Source: Tannerellaceae bacterium | GTDB taxonomy: Bacteria > Bacteroidota > Bacteroidia > Bacteroidales > Tannerellaceae | Direction: 5' to 3' | DNA length: 62,815 nt | Assembly: GCA_021201295.1 (NCBI GenBank) | Contig: JAJQFE010000007.1 | Location: 1 to 62,815 of the forward strand | Shown here: positions 36,377 to 45,719 of the stretch, in pieces | Layout: each line of letters opens with the position of its first letter | How positions within the stretch are numbered: the stretch's first letter is position 1 | Position numbers and translations under genes: made by a program | Notes under the pieces: model-generated | Databases searched by the model: none | Told to the model about the DNA's origin: nothing | Seen by the model: only the letters and a program-made list of their open reading frames with translations

Positions 36377-36461
36377 CGGAGAGAGAGGGATTCGAACCCC
36401 CGGTACCTCTCAGTACGGCGGTTTTCAAGACCGCTGCAATCGACCACTCTGCCATCTCTCC
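36377..36461 (-). tRNA. tRNA-Ser (anticodon UGA)
   Basis: 85 nt on the minus strand. Acceptor stem GGAGAGA/TCTCTCC with discriminator G; T-arm GGTTCGAATC; anticodon loop CTTGAAA with anticodon TGA; a long variable arm as expected for serine. The CCA end is not encoded. A perfect TACCTTTG -7 element (36504-36511, minus) precedes it. tRNA genes are common integration targets, and the mobile remnant lies on its 3' side, but no duplicate of the tRNA end was found. Confidence 0.95.
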
Positions 36462-36503
36462 GGTTGTTTTTCTTTATTATCACGTTTTCTCTCAAACGCG
36501 ATG

Positions 36504-36511
36504 CAAAGGTA
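36504..36511 (-). promoter_or_regulatory. Predicted -7 element of tRNA-Ser
   Basis: The minus strand reads TACCTTTG, 43 bp upstream of the tRNA 5' end. Confidence 0.6.
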
Positions 36512-36610
36512 GAGTTTATTTTGGGATTTACAAACTTTTAAAGTATTTTTTTACTTAACGGTATTAATTTTCTTTATAGATTTGATGCGGGTTTATACCA
36601 ATTTTTCTTT

Positions 36611-36618
36611 TAACTTTG
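36611..36618 (+). promoter_or_regulatory. Predicted -7 element of the thioredoxin lipoprotein gene
   Basis: TAACTTTG, a perfect TAnnTTTG match, 35 bp before the start codon. Confidence 0.55.
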
Positions 36619-36652
36619 TGGCTATTATTAATTTAGTATCTTTAGAACTATA

Positions 36653-37120
36653 ATGAAGAAATTTAATAATCTCTTTACGATTTTAATGGTGCTGCTTCTG
36701 GTAAGTTGTACCATGTCCGCTAAACCTGATCCTGAAAACAATGAGAAGGCGTCTAAGGGAGAAGTGGTTGTATTAAATAAAGCTGACTTTTTAACGAAAG
36801 TTTTCGATTATGAAAAGAATCAGGATAAGTGGGCATATGAAGGAGATAAACCCTGCATTATTGATTTTTATGCAGACTGGTGCGGTCCCTGTAAAAAAGT
36901 CTCTCCTATTTTAACAGAACTGGCAGGGGTATATAAAGATGACATTGTGATCTATAAGATAAATGTAGATAAAGAAAAGGAGCTGGCGGCTACTTTTGGT
37001 ATCCAGAGTATTCCGACTTTCCTGTTTATTCCGGCGGAGGGTGTGCCACAAGTGGCCATGGGTGCTCTTCCCCGAGAAGAATTCGTAAAACAGATTGATA
37101 GCTACTTATTGGGTAAATAA
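36653..37120 (+). CDS. Thioredoxin-fold lipoprotein
   Basis: 155 residues. Lipoprotein signal peptide with lipobox LVSC (Cys at residue 19), then a thioredoxin domain with the classical active site DWCGPCKK (about 80-87) and the cis-Pro loop IQSIPTFLF. It is likely anchored in the envelope, acting in periplasmic thiol-disulfide exchange. It is a single-gene unit with its own promoter and a strong terminator. Confidence 0.92.
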   Translation: MKKFNNLFTILMVLLLVSCTMSAKPDPENNEKASKGEVVVLNKADFLTKVFDYEKNQDKWAYEGDKPCIIDFYADWCGPCKKVSPILTELAGVYKDDIVIYKINVDKEKELAATFGIQSIPTFLFIPAEGVPQVAMGALPREEFVKQIDSYLLGK

Positions 37121-37141
37121 ACAATCATTTTGCCAAAAAGG

Positions 37142-37180
37142 AAGCGCTGCATCAGATCTATTCCGATGCAGCGCTTTTTT
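37142..37180. terminator. Bidirectional terminator
   Basis: AAGCGCTGCATC/GATGCAGCGCTT perfect 12-bp stem (37142-37153, 37165-37176) plus T-run; between the convergent thioredoxin and ridA genes. Confidence 0.92.
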
Positions 37181-37192
37181 ATGAATTATTTT

Positions 37193-37591
37193 TTATAAAC
37201 CTGCAGAAGGAAGTCTTTTAACAGCAATTACTTCGATTTCTACCAGACCATTCTTAGGTAGGGTTTTGACTGCTACTGCCGAACGGGCTGGAAATGCATT
37301 TTCAAACTGGGAAGCATAGATTTCATTCATGGCTGCAAAATCTCCCATATCTGCTAAGAATACGGTTGTCTTCACAATATCATTCATATTATATCCAGCA
37401 GCATCCAGAACAGCCCGGACATTTTTAAAAGCCTGGGCCGTTTGTTCCTGCACAGCTCCCGGTACAAATTCTCCGGTAGCAGGATCAATTCCTAACTGAC
37501 CGGATGTAAATAACATATCTCCTGCCTGAATAGCCTGGCTGTAAGGACCAATAGCGGCAGGTGCCTGAGTAGTAGAAATTACTTTTTTCAT
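37193..37591 (-). CDS. ridA: RidA-family enamine/imine deaminase
   Basis: 132 residues from ATG 37591 (an ATG two codons earlier is also possible). Family motifs: AIGPYSQAI near the start, SGQLGIDPATGE, and the C-terminal FPARSAVAVKTLPKNGLVEIE with the conserved Arg that binds the substrate carboxylate. It removes reactive 2-aminoacrylate and related imines in the cytosol. It follows rlmB by 21 bp, probably at the end of the dnaN-led unit. Confidence 0.92.
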   Translation of the reverse strand: MKKVISTTQAPAAIGPYSQAIQAGDMLFTSGQLGIDPATGEFVPGAVQEQTAQAFKNVRAVLDAAGYNMNDIVKTTVFLADMGDFAAMNEIYASQFENAFPARSAVAVKTLPKNGLVEIEVIAVKRLPSAGL

Positions 37592-37612
37592 ATTCAAATA
37601 TTTTTGTTTTAT

Positions 37613-38359
37613 TTAAATAGTGTCATTCATCTGTTGCCGGATCACTTCATATACCAGTATGGAAGTGGCCACCGAAACATTCAGGGATTGAATAGTTCCC
37701 CAAATAGGTATTTTTATCATCTGATCACATATCCGCAGGTTTTCTGTAGAAACTCCGGTATCCTCTGCTCCCATTACAAGAGCGACCGGACCTTCATATG
37801 AAACATTCGTATAATTCTCAGCCGCTTTTTCACTGGCAGCAAAGACTTTGACTCCACATTCTTTCAGGTAACGGATAGCCTGGTTAATACTTTTTTCCTT
37901 ACATACCGGAATAATATGTAAAGCACCTGCAGAGGTCTTCATAGCATCCGCATTGACCGTTACGCTTCCTTTAGAAGGAATCACAATTGCATCTACTCCG
38001 GCACATTCACAGGTACGGGCAATCGCCCCGAAATTCCGGACATCCGTAATACCATCCAAAAGAACAATAAACGGATTTTTTCCCTGTTCATACAGAAAAG
38101 GTATTATATCTTCCAGGCGCTGGTAGGTGATAGAAGAAATAAAAGCAATTACTCCCTGGTGGTTTTTACGGGTGATCCGGTGCAACCGTTCCATAGGAAC
38201 CCGCTGGACAGACAGGTCCCGGCCTTTCATTACTTCAAACAATTCCTGGACCAACTCTCCTTGCAGATCTTTTTTGACCAGGATCTTATCTATCTCTTTT
38301 CCGGCTTGTATGGCCTCAATCACGGCACGAATACCGAATATCATCTCATTTTCTTTCAT
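37613..38359 (-). CDS. rlmB: 23S rRNA 2'-O-methyltransferase RlmB (SpoU family)
   Basis: 248 residues from ATG 38359, chosen because it leads into FGIRAVIEAIQAGKEIDKIL, the normal family start. The longer frame runs into recN. SpoU motifs: LLDGITDVRNFGAIART, IVIPSKGSVTVNADAMK and IPIWGTIQSLNVSVATSIL, forming the knotted SAM site. It methylates G2251 of 23S rRNA. It starts 4 bp after the recN stop codon. Confidence 0.92.
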   Translation of the reverse strand: MKENEMIFGIRAVIEAIQAGKEIDKILVKKDLQGELVQELFEVMKGRDLSVQRVPMERLHRITRKNHQGVIAFISSITYQRLEDIIPFLYEQGKNPFIVLLDGITDVRNFGAIARTCECAGVDAIVIPSKGSVTVNADAMKTSAGALHIIPVCKEKSINQAIRYLKECGVKVFAASEKAAENYTNVSYEGPVALVMGAEDTGVSTENLRICDQMIKIPIWGTIQSLNVSVATSILVYEVIRQQMNDTI

Positions 38360-38363
38360 GTCT

Positions 38364-40028
38364 TTAATTTTTTTCTCCCAATAATTCCCTGGCATTTGCA
38401 ATAGATGCATCTGTCAGTGTCGCACCACTCAGCATACGGGCCACCTCTGTAATCCGTTCCTGCCCGGAAAGTTGCCGGATCCGGGTAAGGGTCCGGTTCT
38501 CCACATCCTGCTTATAAACAAAATAATGTTCCTTTCCTTTAGAAGCAATTTGCGGCAGGTGAGTAATCGTGATCACCTGCATATTTCCTCCCAAGTCCTG
38601 CATAATAGTTCCCATTTTGTCAGCAATATCACCTGAGACCCCTGTATCAATCTCATCAAAAATGATACTGGGTAAAGCTTTGTGTCCCGCGATCATAGCT
38701 TTCAGACATAACATCAAGCGGGAAATCTCTCCACCGGATGCGATATGTACCACCGGTTCCAGATCTCCGCTCTTATTAGCTGAGAACATAAACCGAACTT
38801 CATCCATACCGTCACTTTCCGGACGGTCTTTAGGTATAAAATCTATCTGGAAACGGGTATTAGGCATACCCAGCGGAGTGACCATCTGAACTAATCTTTC
38901 TGCTATCATTCCGGCAGCCTTCCGGCGGCTCGTAGTTAGCCGGGCAGCTATTTGTAACAACTGGTTATAACTCTCCTCCGACTGCATCCTGGTCTCTTCG
39001 GTCTGCTCATCAAACGAGTCAATCTGTTTGAGCTGTTCCTGGTACTTCTCCTGCAAATCAATTAATTCTTCTACCGTAGACAGATGATGCTTTTGTTCCA
39101 GAGAATAGATCACATCCAACCGGTCACTGATCCATTGGAGCCGCTCCGGATTAAATTCAATATCTTCTTTTAAGACCTCTATCTCCGAAGCCAGGTCCGT
39201 TAAGTCTATATAAGCAGACCGGAGCCGCTCCGTAAATTCTTTAGACCTGGCATAATATCTTTCTAATGACCCGGAGGTAGAAAGCGCTTCTTTAAGTATC
39301 TGGATACCACTGACCTCCTCTCCATTCAATAAATCAACTAATTTATATAAAGATCCTTTGATTTCTTCCGCATGCGACAGGGTTTTCAGTTCCGTCTCCA
39401 GTTCACCCTGTTCCCCGGGAGTAAGCCGGGCATTCATAAGTTGTTCCAGTTGAAAACGGATATAATCCTCCTCCTGTTTAGCCTGTGCCGCTTTATCAGT
39501 CAATTCCTTCCAGGTCTTTTGCAGACGCTGATACCGTTTATATTCAGTCTGATAAGTAGCTAAAAGTGCACTGTTACCGACAATGATATCCACGACATTC
39601 AACTGAAAATGATTGTCAGCCAATAACAGATTCTGATGTTGAGAATGAACATCAATCAGTAGGGCCCCTAATTCTTTCATAGAAGCTAAAGACACAGGAG
39701 AATCATTCACAAATGCCCTGGATTTTCCGGAAGCAAATAATTCCCGCCTGAGGATACAGGTTTCCGGATCATATTCCATTTCTTTTTCCAGGAAAAGAGG
39801 CTCTAACTGATAACGGGAAATATCAAACACTGCTTCAATCACACATTTATCCGCACCACTCTTAATACTTTTTCCATCAGCCCTTTGACCCAGTACCAGC
39901 GAAAGGGCACCCAGGATAATAGACTTACCAGCTCCGGTCTCCCCGGTAATAACCGAAAAGCTATCATCAAACCGGATATCGAGATTATCGATCAGGACGT
40001 AGTTTTGTATATATAAGGATTTCAGCAT
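38364..40028 (-). CDS. recN: DNA repair protein RecN
   Basis: 554 residues, SMC-like. Walker A is GETGAGKSIILGAL (about 29-42), long coiled-coil arms span about 150-370, and the signature HIASGGEISRLMLCLK is followed by Walker B IIFDEIDTGVSG. It acts at DNA double-strand breaks during recombination repair. It lies 8 bp downstream of the DUF4835 gene. Confidence 0.96.
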   Translation of the reverse strand: MLKSLYIQNYVLIDNLDIRFDDSFSVITGETGAGKSIILGALSLVLGQRADGKSIKSGADKCVIEAVFDISRYQLEPLFLEKEMEYDPETCILRRELFASGKSRAFVNDSPVSLASMKELGALLIDVHSQHQNLLLADNHFQLNVVDIIVGNSALLATYQTEYKRYQRLQKTWKELTDKAAQAKQEEDYIRFQLEQLMNARLTPGEQGELETELKTLSHAEEIKGSLYKLVDLLNGEEVSGIQILKEALSTSGSLERYYARSKEFTERLRSAYIDLTDLASEIEVLKEDIEFNPERLQWISDRLDVIYSLEQKHHLSTVEELIDLQEKYQEQLKQIDSFDEQTEETRMQSEESYNQLLQIAARLTTSRRKAAGMIAERLVQMVTPLGMPNTRFQIDFIPKDRPESDGMDEVRFMFSANKSGDLEPVVHIASGGEISRLMLCLKAMIAGHKALPSIIFDEIDTGVSGDIADKMGTIMQDLGGNMQVITITHLPQIASKGKEHYFVYKQDVENRTLTRIRQLSGQERITEVARMLSGATLTDASIANARELLGEKN

Positions 40029-40036
40029 GCTCCGGA

Positions 40037-40942
40037 TTAATTTTTCATGGATTCCATACGGGTAGTTTCCGCAGGATACAGATTGCTCAACATCTTATAA
40101 CCAGCCTGCTTCTCCTGCGTATTGGCTCTGGAATAGATAGCCACTATCTCATCCAGCTTGGCATCCGAAAACATTTGCAGGACAACCGAAGAAGGCCGTG
40201 TACTTTTTACCTGTTCAAGAGCTGGCAATACTTCAATAATAGTCGTACGTCCTCTGTCCGGATTGGCAGCCATTTCGTCCAACCCCCTCCGGTGATAGGT
40301 ATACCACATAGTCCGGAAAGTATCCGACGTATTGTCTGTGAGAGCCGTTATGACCGCATGACGATTGGTATTCGTATCAAACACACGCCAGCCAGACCAG
40401 CTACCCTGGGATTGTGCCATATTAACGATCTGTTGTGCCTGTTGATAATAAGCAGATCCGCCTTTTAAAGAAAAACTGTCAAAATCCAGACCCAATATCA
40501 CATAAATATAGAACATCACCGTAGCGGTCAGATTATTATATAAAGTCTGATCAGAATACTCCAGCGGTTCATATTCCGTATATTCAAAATTTAACTGGCG
40601 GTCACGGAAATTCAATAAAGTAGTCGTATAACTGGAATTATAGACCGGCCTGCGTGCCTGTACCTGTATTTCCCCCGTAAAACTATTATCATTCATTTCA
40701 TCCAGGATAATGGTCATAGTGCAGTCAATCCGTTCATTCACACTGAATGTCGCATCTGTCCACCGGCGATTATTAATAAATTCAGTCAATGCATTCTGGA
40801 GGGTAGTAAAAAGGTTGGTATTAGTCGTCTGTATCTTATTCCCGTTAATGGTGACACGGGCATTGATTTCCTGTGCTTCTCCTGCAAAAGAGAAAAGAGT
40901 CCATGCTAAAGAAATAAAAAACAGATGTCTATATATATTCAT
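40037..40942 (-). CDS. DUF4835 family secreted protein
   Basis: 301 residues. Signal peptide (FFISLAWTLFSFAGEAQE) and a soluble beta/alpha region. The order coaBC-DUF4835-recN is standard in Bacteroidetes, and the start codon overlaps coaBC by 4 bp. Function unknown; a periplasmic location is predicted. No catalytic residues can be named. Confidence 0.88.
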   Translation of the reverse strand: MNIYRHLFFISLAWTLFSFAGEAQEINARVTINGNKIQTTNTNLFTTLQNALTEFINNRRWTDATFSVNERIDCTMTIILDEMNDNSFTGEIQVQARRPVYNSSYTTTLLNFRDRQLNFEYTEYEPLEYSDQTLYNNLTATVMFYIYVILGLDFDSFSLKGGSAYYQQAQQIVNMAQSQGSWSGWRVFDTNTNRHAVITALTDNTSDTFRTMWYTYHRRGLDEMAANPDRGRTTIIEVLPALEQVKSTRPSSVVLQMFSDAKLDEIVAIYSRANTQEKQAGYKMLSNLYPAETTRMESMKN

Positions 40943-42141
40943 GATACTAATGTTACCAGTTTATGGATAATATCCTGTGCCACCTCCTTTTTCCCTTTGA
41001 GAGGATAAGCTGTGATCTCTCCTTTCCGGTCGATAATGGTAATCCGGTTCGTATCCACCTGAAATCCGGCTCCCAGGTCCTGCAAAGAATTCAGTACAAT
41101 ATAATCCAGATTCTTTTTCTCCAGTTTGCTCGCCGCATTCGTCAATCCGTCAGTCGTTTCCAGAGCAAACCCCACCAAGAGCTGATCCTCCCGTTTTATA
41201 GCTCCTAAAGAAGCAGCAATATCCCGGTTCGGAATTAACCGAAGCTGCATCTCTCCTGTTTTTTCCCGTTTAATCTTTTCAGTACAAACCTGTTCCGGAC
41301 GATAATCAGCTACAGCCGCACATAAAATCCCGGCGTCTGCCTGCGGATATTCAGCCATAGCAGCCTTATACATCTCTTCTGCAGACTCCACCTGTATGCG
41401 CCTGATTTGCGGGTGAGTAACTGTCAACGAGACAGGGCCGGTGACCAACGTAACCTCCGCACCTCTACGGGCACATTCTTCCGCTAACGCAAAACCCATT
41501 TTACCGGATGAATAATTACCGATAAAACGAACAGGATCTATTTTTTCATAGGTAGGCCCTGCTGTGATCAATATCTTTTTGTTTTGCAGGTCCTGGCTTC
41601 CGGTAAAAAACTCTTCCAGGATCTCTATGATCCTGTCCGGTTCTTCCATACGTCCTTTTCCTACCAGATGACTGGCCAACTCTCCTTCTCCCGGTTCAAT
41701 AATATGATTCCCGAATCCCCGGAGACGGTCGATATTCTGTTGTGTAGCCGGATGGGCAAACATATCCAGATCCATGGCCGGAGCAACAAACACCGGAGCT
41801 TTACAGGAAAGATAGGTCGTGATCAGCATATTATCCGCAATCCCGTTGGCCATTTTCCCTATGGAAGCTGCCGTAGCCGGGGCAATCAGCATCGCATCTG
41901 CCCATAATCCTAAATCCACATGGCTATGCCATGACCCGTCCCGGTTAGAAAAAAACTCACTGATTACCGGATGACTGCTCAAGGCAGATAAAGTGACCGG
42001 AGTAATAAATTCTTTTCCTGCCGGAGTAATGACTACCTGCACCTCTGCTCCTTTCTTTACCAATCCACAAATCAGGTAAGTAGCTTTATAAGCAGCGATA
42101 CTTCCGGTTATCCCTAATATAATTTTTTTTCCTTTTAACAT
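40939..42141 (-). CDS. coaBC: Bifunctional phosphopantothenoylcysteine decarboxylase / synthase
   Basis: 400 residues. The CoaC flavoprotein half (1 to about 190) has GITGSIAAYKA, the catalytic His in SWHSHVDLGLWADAML, and APAMDLDM. The CoaB half has ITAGPTYEKIDPVRFIGNYSSGKMG and the C-terminal KKNLDYIVLNSL. It makes 4'-phosphopantetheine in coenzyme A synthesis. Downstream partner of dnaN and the exonuclease gene in one leftward unit. Confidence 0.95.
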   Translation of the reverse strand: MLKGKKIILGITGSIAAYKATYLICGLVKKGAEVQVVITPAGKEFITPVTLSALSSHPVISEFFSNRDGSWHSHVDLGLWADAMLIAPATAASIGKMANGIADNMLITTYLSCKAPVFVAPAMDLDMFAHPATQQNIDRLRGFGNHIIEPGEGELASHLVGKGRMEEPDRIIEILEEFFTGSQDLQNKKILITAGPTYEKIDPVRFIGNYSSGKMGFALAEECARRGAEVTLVTGPVSLTVTHPQIRRIQVESAEEMYKAAMAEYPQADAGILCAAVADYRPEQVCTEKIKREKTGEMQLRLIPNRDIAASLGAIKREDQLLVGFALETTDGLTNAASKLEKKNLDYIVLNSLQDLGAGFQVDTNRITIIDRKGEITAYPLKGKKEVAQDIIHKLVTLVS

Positions 42142-42187
42142 GTTTGATATATAGCCTAAGAATAAAACGTCGCACCCGCTTGTTTTA

Positions 42188-43339
42188 TTACAAACGCAAC
42201 CTTAAAATTTCACGGGCAACCTGCCAGTCAATATTACCATGTTCCCCTAACTTCCATCCCATTTCCCGGATGGGTTCAACCAGTTGATCCAGATCCTCTT
42301 CAGTGATCCGGTACTCACCCAGGCGGGTCCGTAACCCCATTGTGCGGAAAAAGTCTTCTACAGCCAGGATCGTTTTTTCTACACGTTCCTCCGTGCTTCC
42401 TTCTGTAACATTAAAAATAACAGCACCCATACGCAGGATCTTTTCTTCTTTTTCCTTACGCATATAAGACATAACACCCGGCAGAATAATAGCCAGCGTC
42501 TGGGCATGATCCAGGCCAAACTGTGCAGTTAAAGGATATCCAATCCGATGAGACGACCAATCCTGTGGTATTCCCTGGCCAATCCAGCAGTTTAATGCAT
42601 TGGTGGCTGCCCACATCAGATTAGCCCGTATGTCATAATCCTTCGGATGTGCCAGGACTTTCAGTCCCTCCTCCACGATGACCTTCATCAGGCTTTCCGC
42701 AAAATAATCCTGCACCTTAGCCTGTACCGGATAAGTCAGGTATTGTTCCACTACATGAATAAAGGAATCCACTACCCCATTCGCCGTCTGACGGGCAGGT
42801 AAAGAATAAGTAACCTGTGGATCCAATACCGCAAACTTCGGAAAGACCAAAGGACTCATAAAATTTAGTTTCTGACGGGTAGACACACGGGAAATGACCG
42901 CCCGCTCATTCATTTCCGAGCCTGTGGCAGCTAATGTAATCACCACCCCTAACGGCAAGGCTTTCTCTATCAGTTTTCCTTTAGACAGAATATCCCAGGG
43001 ATCTCCTGCTGCATAAGCAGCGGCAGCAATAAACTTAGTGGCATCAATAACAGACCCGCCGCCCACAGCTAACAGAAAATTGATATCTTTATCTTTAACA
43101 ACCTGTACGGCTTTCATACAGGTTTCATAATGCGGATTCGCTTCAATACCTGCAAACTCCGTTACCTTAAATCCTTTCAGGGCATCCGTGACCTGTTCAT
43201 AGATTCCATTGGTTTTGATACTTCCCCCTCCATAGATCAGCAATACATGACTCCCCTGCGGAATCAAAACGAATAGCCGCCCGATCGTATCTTTTCCGAA
43301 TACCACCTTGACCGGATTACAGAACTCAAAATTATTCAT
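42188..43339 (-). CDS. YqhD-like iron-containing alcohol dehydrogenase / aldehyde reductase
   Basis: 383 residues, closely similar along its length to remembered E. coli YqhD. NAD(P) site GGGSVIDATKFIA (about 95-107). The metal ligands are in DSFIHVVEQ and in HRIGYPLTAQFGLDHAQT (two His 14 apart). YqhD reduces short aldehydes with NADPH and protects against lipid-peroxidation products. Its place between dnaQ-like and coaBC genes is probably incidental co-transcription. Confidence 0.88.
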   Translation of the reverse strand: MNNFEFCNPVKVVFGKDTIGRLFVLIPQGSHVLLIYGGGSIKTNGIYEQVTDALKGFKVTEFAGIEANPHYETCMKAVQVVKDKDINFLLAVGGGSVIDATKFIAAAAYAAGDPWDILSKGKLIEKALPLGVVITLAATGSEMNERAVISRVSTRQKLNFMSPLVFPKFAVLDPQVTYSLPARQTANGVVDSFIHVVEQYLTYPVQAKVQDYFAESLMKVIVEEGLKVLAHPKDYDIRANLMWAATNALNCWIGQGIPQDWSSHRIGYPLTAQFGLDHAQTLAIILPGVMSYMRKEKEEKILRMGAVIFNVTEGSTEERVEKTILAVEDFFRTMGLRTRLGEYRITEEDLDQLVEPIREMGWKLGEHGNIDWQVAREILRLRL

Positions 43340-43341
43340 GC

Positions 43342-44112
43342 TTATTTTGAATTAAATCCTCTGAGTTTAATCTCAGTGAACATTTTCTTCGTATTTAACG
43401 GAAAATCTCCATTCATAATCCACGAATAATAACCCGGATCATTCTTTAACACGTCATCAACAAGTTGCCCTTTATATTTTCCGAAATTAATTACCTCTTT
43501 TCCATCCTCATTATAGATCATGCGGCCTGCAAAATCTACATTATTGTTAAAACTGGAGAACTGGGAAAGATGATTTACATCGTTTTGCAGTTCAGGGTAT
43601 CTGTCTAACTGTGCTTGCAGGATCTCATACGTCGCATAGGTATCCGCTTCTGCCGTATGGGCATTTTCCAGGGTTTTATTACAATAGAACTTATAAGCCG
43701 CAGATAGCGTACGTTGTTCCATTTTATGGAAAATAGTCTGTACATCCACAAATTTCCTCTTATTAAGATCCAGGTCTACACCTGCACGAAGAAATTCCTC
43801 CACCAGCATAGGTATGTCAAAACGGTTGGAGTTAAATCCGGCTAAATCACATCCTTCAATCTGAGCGGCAAGTGATTTTGCAATTTCTTTAAAGGTCGGG
43901 CAATCTTTCACATCTTCATCCGTAATACCATGAATGGCTGTGGATTCCGGTGGAATAGGCATACCCGGATTGATCCGGCGGGTTTTTGACTCTTCCTTCC
44001 CATTCGGATGCACTTTTACGAAGGAGATCTCCACGATCCGGTCCTTTACAATATTAATACCCGTTGTCTCCAGATCAAAGAAGACTAACGGGTTTCTCAG
44101 GTTTAATTGCAT
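43342..44112 (-). CDS. DnaQ-like 3'-5' exonuclease (DNA polymerase III epsilon-type)
   Basis: 256 residues. Exonuclease motif I FFDLETTGINIVKDRIVEIS (D-x-E, residues 12-14), motif II GFNSNRFDIPML, and motif III HTAEADTYAT. The C-terminal 60 residues (VINFGKYKGQLVDDVLK...YYSWIMNGDFP) form the short domain often seen after such exonucleases in Bacteroidetes. It sits directly behind dnaN (10 bp), consistent with a replication or proofreading role. Confidence 0.9.
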   Translation of the reverse strand: MQLNLRNPLVFFDLETTGINIVKDRIVEISFVKVHPNGKEESKTRRINPGMPIPPESTAIHGITDEDVKDCPTFKEIAKSLAAQIEGCDLAGFNSNRFDIPMLVEEFLRAGVDLDLNKRKFVDVQTIFHKMEQRTLSAAYKFYCNKTLENAHTAEADTYATYEILQAQLDRYPELQNDVNHLSQFSSFNNNVDFAGRMIYNEDGKEVINFGKYKGQLVDDVLKNDPGYYSWIMNGDFPLNTKKMFTEIKLRGFNSK

Positions 44113-44122
44113 GCTTGGTTAA

Positions 44123-45247
44123 TTAGTCATTTAACATCATAGGCATAAGTAGCATCACCAGGTCTTCATTCTCATCATTTTTTGTCGGAACGATCAAACC
44201 TGCACGGGAAGGGTCTGCCAACTCTAATACTACTTCTTCACAACTGATGTTGCTTAATATTTCAATCAGGTAAGTGGCTTTAAAGCCTATTTTCAACTCC
44301 ACTCCGTCAAACTGGCAGGCGATCTTTTCTTCAGCTGAAGTAGAAAAGTCTATATCCTGTGCAGAAACGATCATCTCACTTTCAGTCAGTTGAAGTTTCA
44401 CCAAGCTACTTGCCTGATTAGAGAATACGGATACCCGTTTCAGGGCATTCAGGAAGGAAATACGGTCTATAGTAACTTTATATGGGTTTTCCTGTGGAAT
44501 CACACTATTATAATTCGGATAACGCCCTTCTATCAGACGACAGATCATTTCAAAGTTCGAACAACTGATATAAGCATTATTATCATCAAAACGGATCTGG
44601 ACTTCTTCTGCTTCTTTTGCCAGAACAGTTCTCAGCAGGTTTGCCGGTTTTTTAGGCAGAATAAAAGCTGCTCTTTCCGGTAACTGAATAGACATATTGC
44701 GCAGCTTAACCAGCTTATGTCCGTCGGAAGCCACAAAAGTAATATCCTCGTTATGAATATCGAAGTAAATCCCATTCATTACCGGACGCAATTCATCGTC
44801 CGCTGTAGCAAAAAGACATCTGCTGATCCCATTTAAAAGAATCGGAGCTGCCATAGTGAGCGAAATAGCCGCTTCATTCAGTGGCTTTTGTTGCGGATAG
44901 GTATCGCCCTTCTGACCGATGAAGTTGTATTTACCATTCTGGAAATGAATAAATATTTCCAGATTATCATCATTTATTTCAAACTGCAGAGGTTGTTCCG
45001 GCAATTCTTTTAACGGATCCAGTAAGATCTTTGCTAAGACGGCGAACAATCCGGCTCCATCCGGATTCATTACTTCAACCGAAGTAACCAGACGGGTTTC
45101 AGCGTCAGAAGCCGTTATTGTTAGTTTATTCCCATTCAGGTCAAACAGGAAACTATCCAGGATTGGTAGAGAATTTTTGGATGCAATAACTTTGCTTATC
45201 GACTGCAAACGAGACAGTAGAGCTGTACTGGATACTTCAAATTTCAT
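44123..45247 (-). CDS. dnaN: DNA polymerase III beta sliding clamp
   Basis: 374 residues with the three-domain clamp layout. N-terminal motif SKVIASKNSLPILDSFLFDL, middle GRYPNYNSVIPQENPY, and C-terminal LVMLLMPMMLND (the usual clamp ending). A ring-shaped processivity factor of replication. First gene of the leftward unit dnaN - exonuclease - yqhD-like - coaBC - DUF4835 - recN - rlmB - ridA. TATTTTTG promoter element 50 bp upstream. Confidence 0.97.
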   Translation of the reverse strand: MKFEVSSTALLSRLQSISKVIASKNSLPILDSFLFDLNGNKLTITASDAETRLVTSVEVMNPDGAGLFAVLAKILLDPLKELPEQPLQFEINDDNLEIFIHFQNGKYNFIGQKGDTYPQQKPLNEAAISLTMAAPILLNGISRCLFATADDELRPVMNGIYFDIHNEDITFVASDGHKLVKLRNMSIQLPERAAFILPKKPANLLRTVLAKEAEEVQIRFDDNNAYISCSNFEMICRLIEGRYPNYNSVIPQENPYKVTIDRISFLNALKRVSVFSNQASSLVKLQLTESEMIVSAQDIDFSTSAEEKIACQFDGVELKIGFKATYLIEILSNISCEEVVLELADPSRAGLIVPTKNDENEDLVMLLMPMMLND

Positions 45248-45296
45248 AACTATTAATTTATTTATCAGTTATTATTACTTATAAGAATTAACTGAA

Positions 45297-45304
45297 CAAA
45301 AATA
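45297..45304 (-). promoter_or_regulatory. Predicted -7 element of dnaN
   Basis: The minus strand reads TATTTTTG, 50 bp before the dnaN ATG. Confidence 0.5.
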
Positions 45305-45410
45305 AGAAAATATTTCTATTGATACTACACATATATCTTTCAATCTTGTGACTTGTTTTCCTTATTCTGCCGACCACTTCCTGATTTCCCGCCAAGGACT
45401 TTCATAAGTT

Positions 45411-45467
45411 ATGTCCTGATGGTAATCCATTATCATCAGGACGTAATGAATTACCCTCAGGACATAA
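45411..45467. repeat. Short palindromic repeat cluster
   Basis: GTCCTGATG and CATCAGGAC flank TAAT-CC-ATTA (45413-45442), a 14-bp-stem hairpin. It is followed by GTAATGAATTAC and a third CTCAGGACATAAT unit, so a motif of about 21 bp occurs three times in alternating orientation. It lies between dnaN and the ribosomal protein cluster. Confidence 0.65.
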
Positions 45468-45492
45468 TCTGGAAAAGCGCCCGGGATAGCAT

Positions 45493-45528
45493 AAAAAAGC
45501 CCCTTCCCATCACTGGAAAGAGGCTTTT
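45493..45528 (-). terminator. Terminator of the rpmB-rpmG-DUF4295 unit
   Basis: On the minus strand AAAAGCCTCTTTCCA pairs imperfectly with TGGGAAGGGGCTTTT, followed by TTTTTTAT, 21 bp after the DUF4295 stop codon. Confidence 0.8.
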
Positions 45529-45548
45529 CAAGAGAATGTATATATTTC

Positions 45549-45701
45549 TTATTTTGCGAAATAATCTTTAACTGCTTCGTTGGGAACCATTTCTTCCTGG
45601 AAGATATAGGCACCTGTTTTTGGAGACTTAACCATCTTGATTACTTTTGAATAAGTACGGCCGCCACCTTTCTTAAATGATGCAACTGCTTTCTTTGCCA
45701 T
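45549..45701 (-). CDS. DUF4295 family small protein
   Basis: 50 residues, MAKKAVASFKKGGGRTYSKV at the start and EEMVPNEAVKDYFAK at the end. A small basic protein always found after rpmG in Bacteroidetes, which suggests a ribosome-associated role, although none is established. Too short for standard 60-codon cutoffs. It lies 18 bp after rpmG, with a terminator directly downstream. Confidence 0.92.
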   Translation of the reverse strand: MAKKAVASFKKGGGRTYSKVIKMVKSPKTGAYIFQEEMVPNEAVKDYFAK

Positions 45702-45719
45702 TGTTTAATCTCCTATTTA

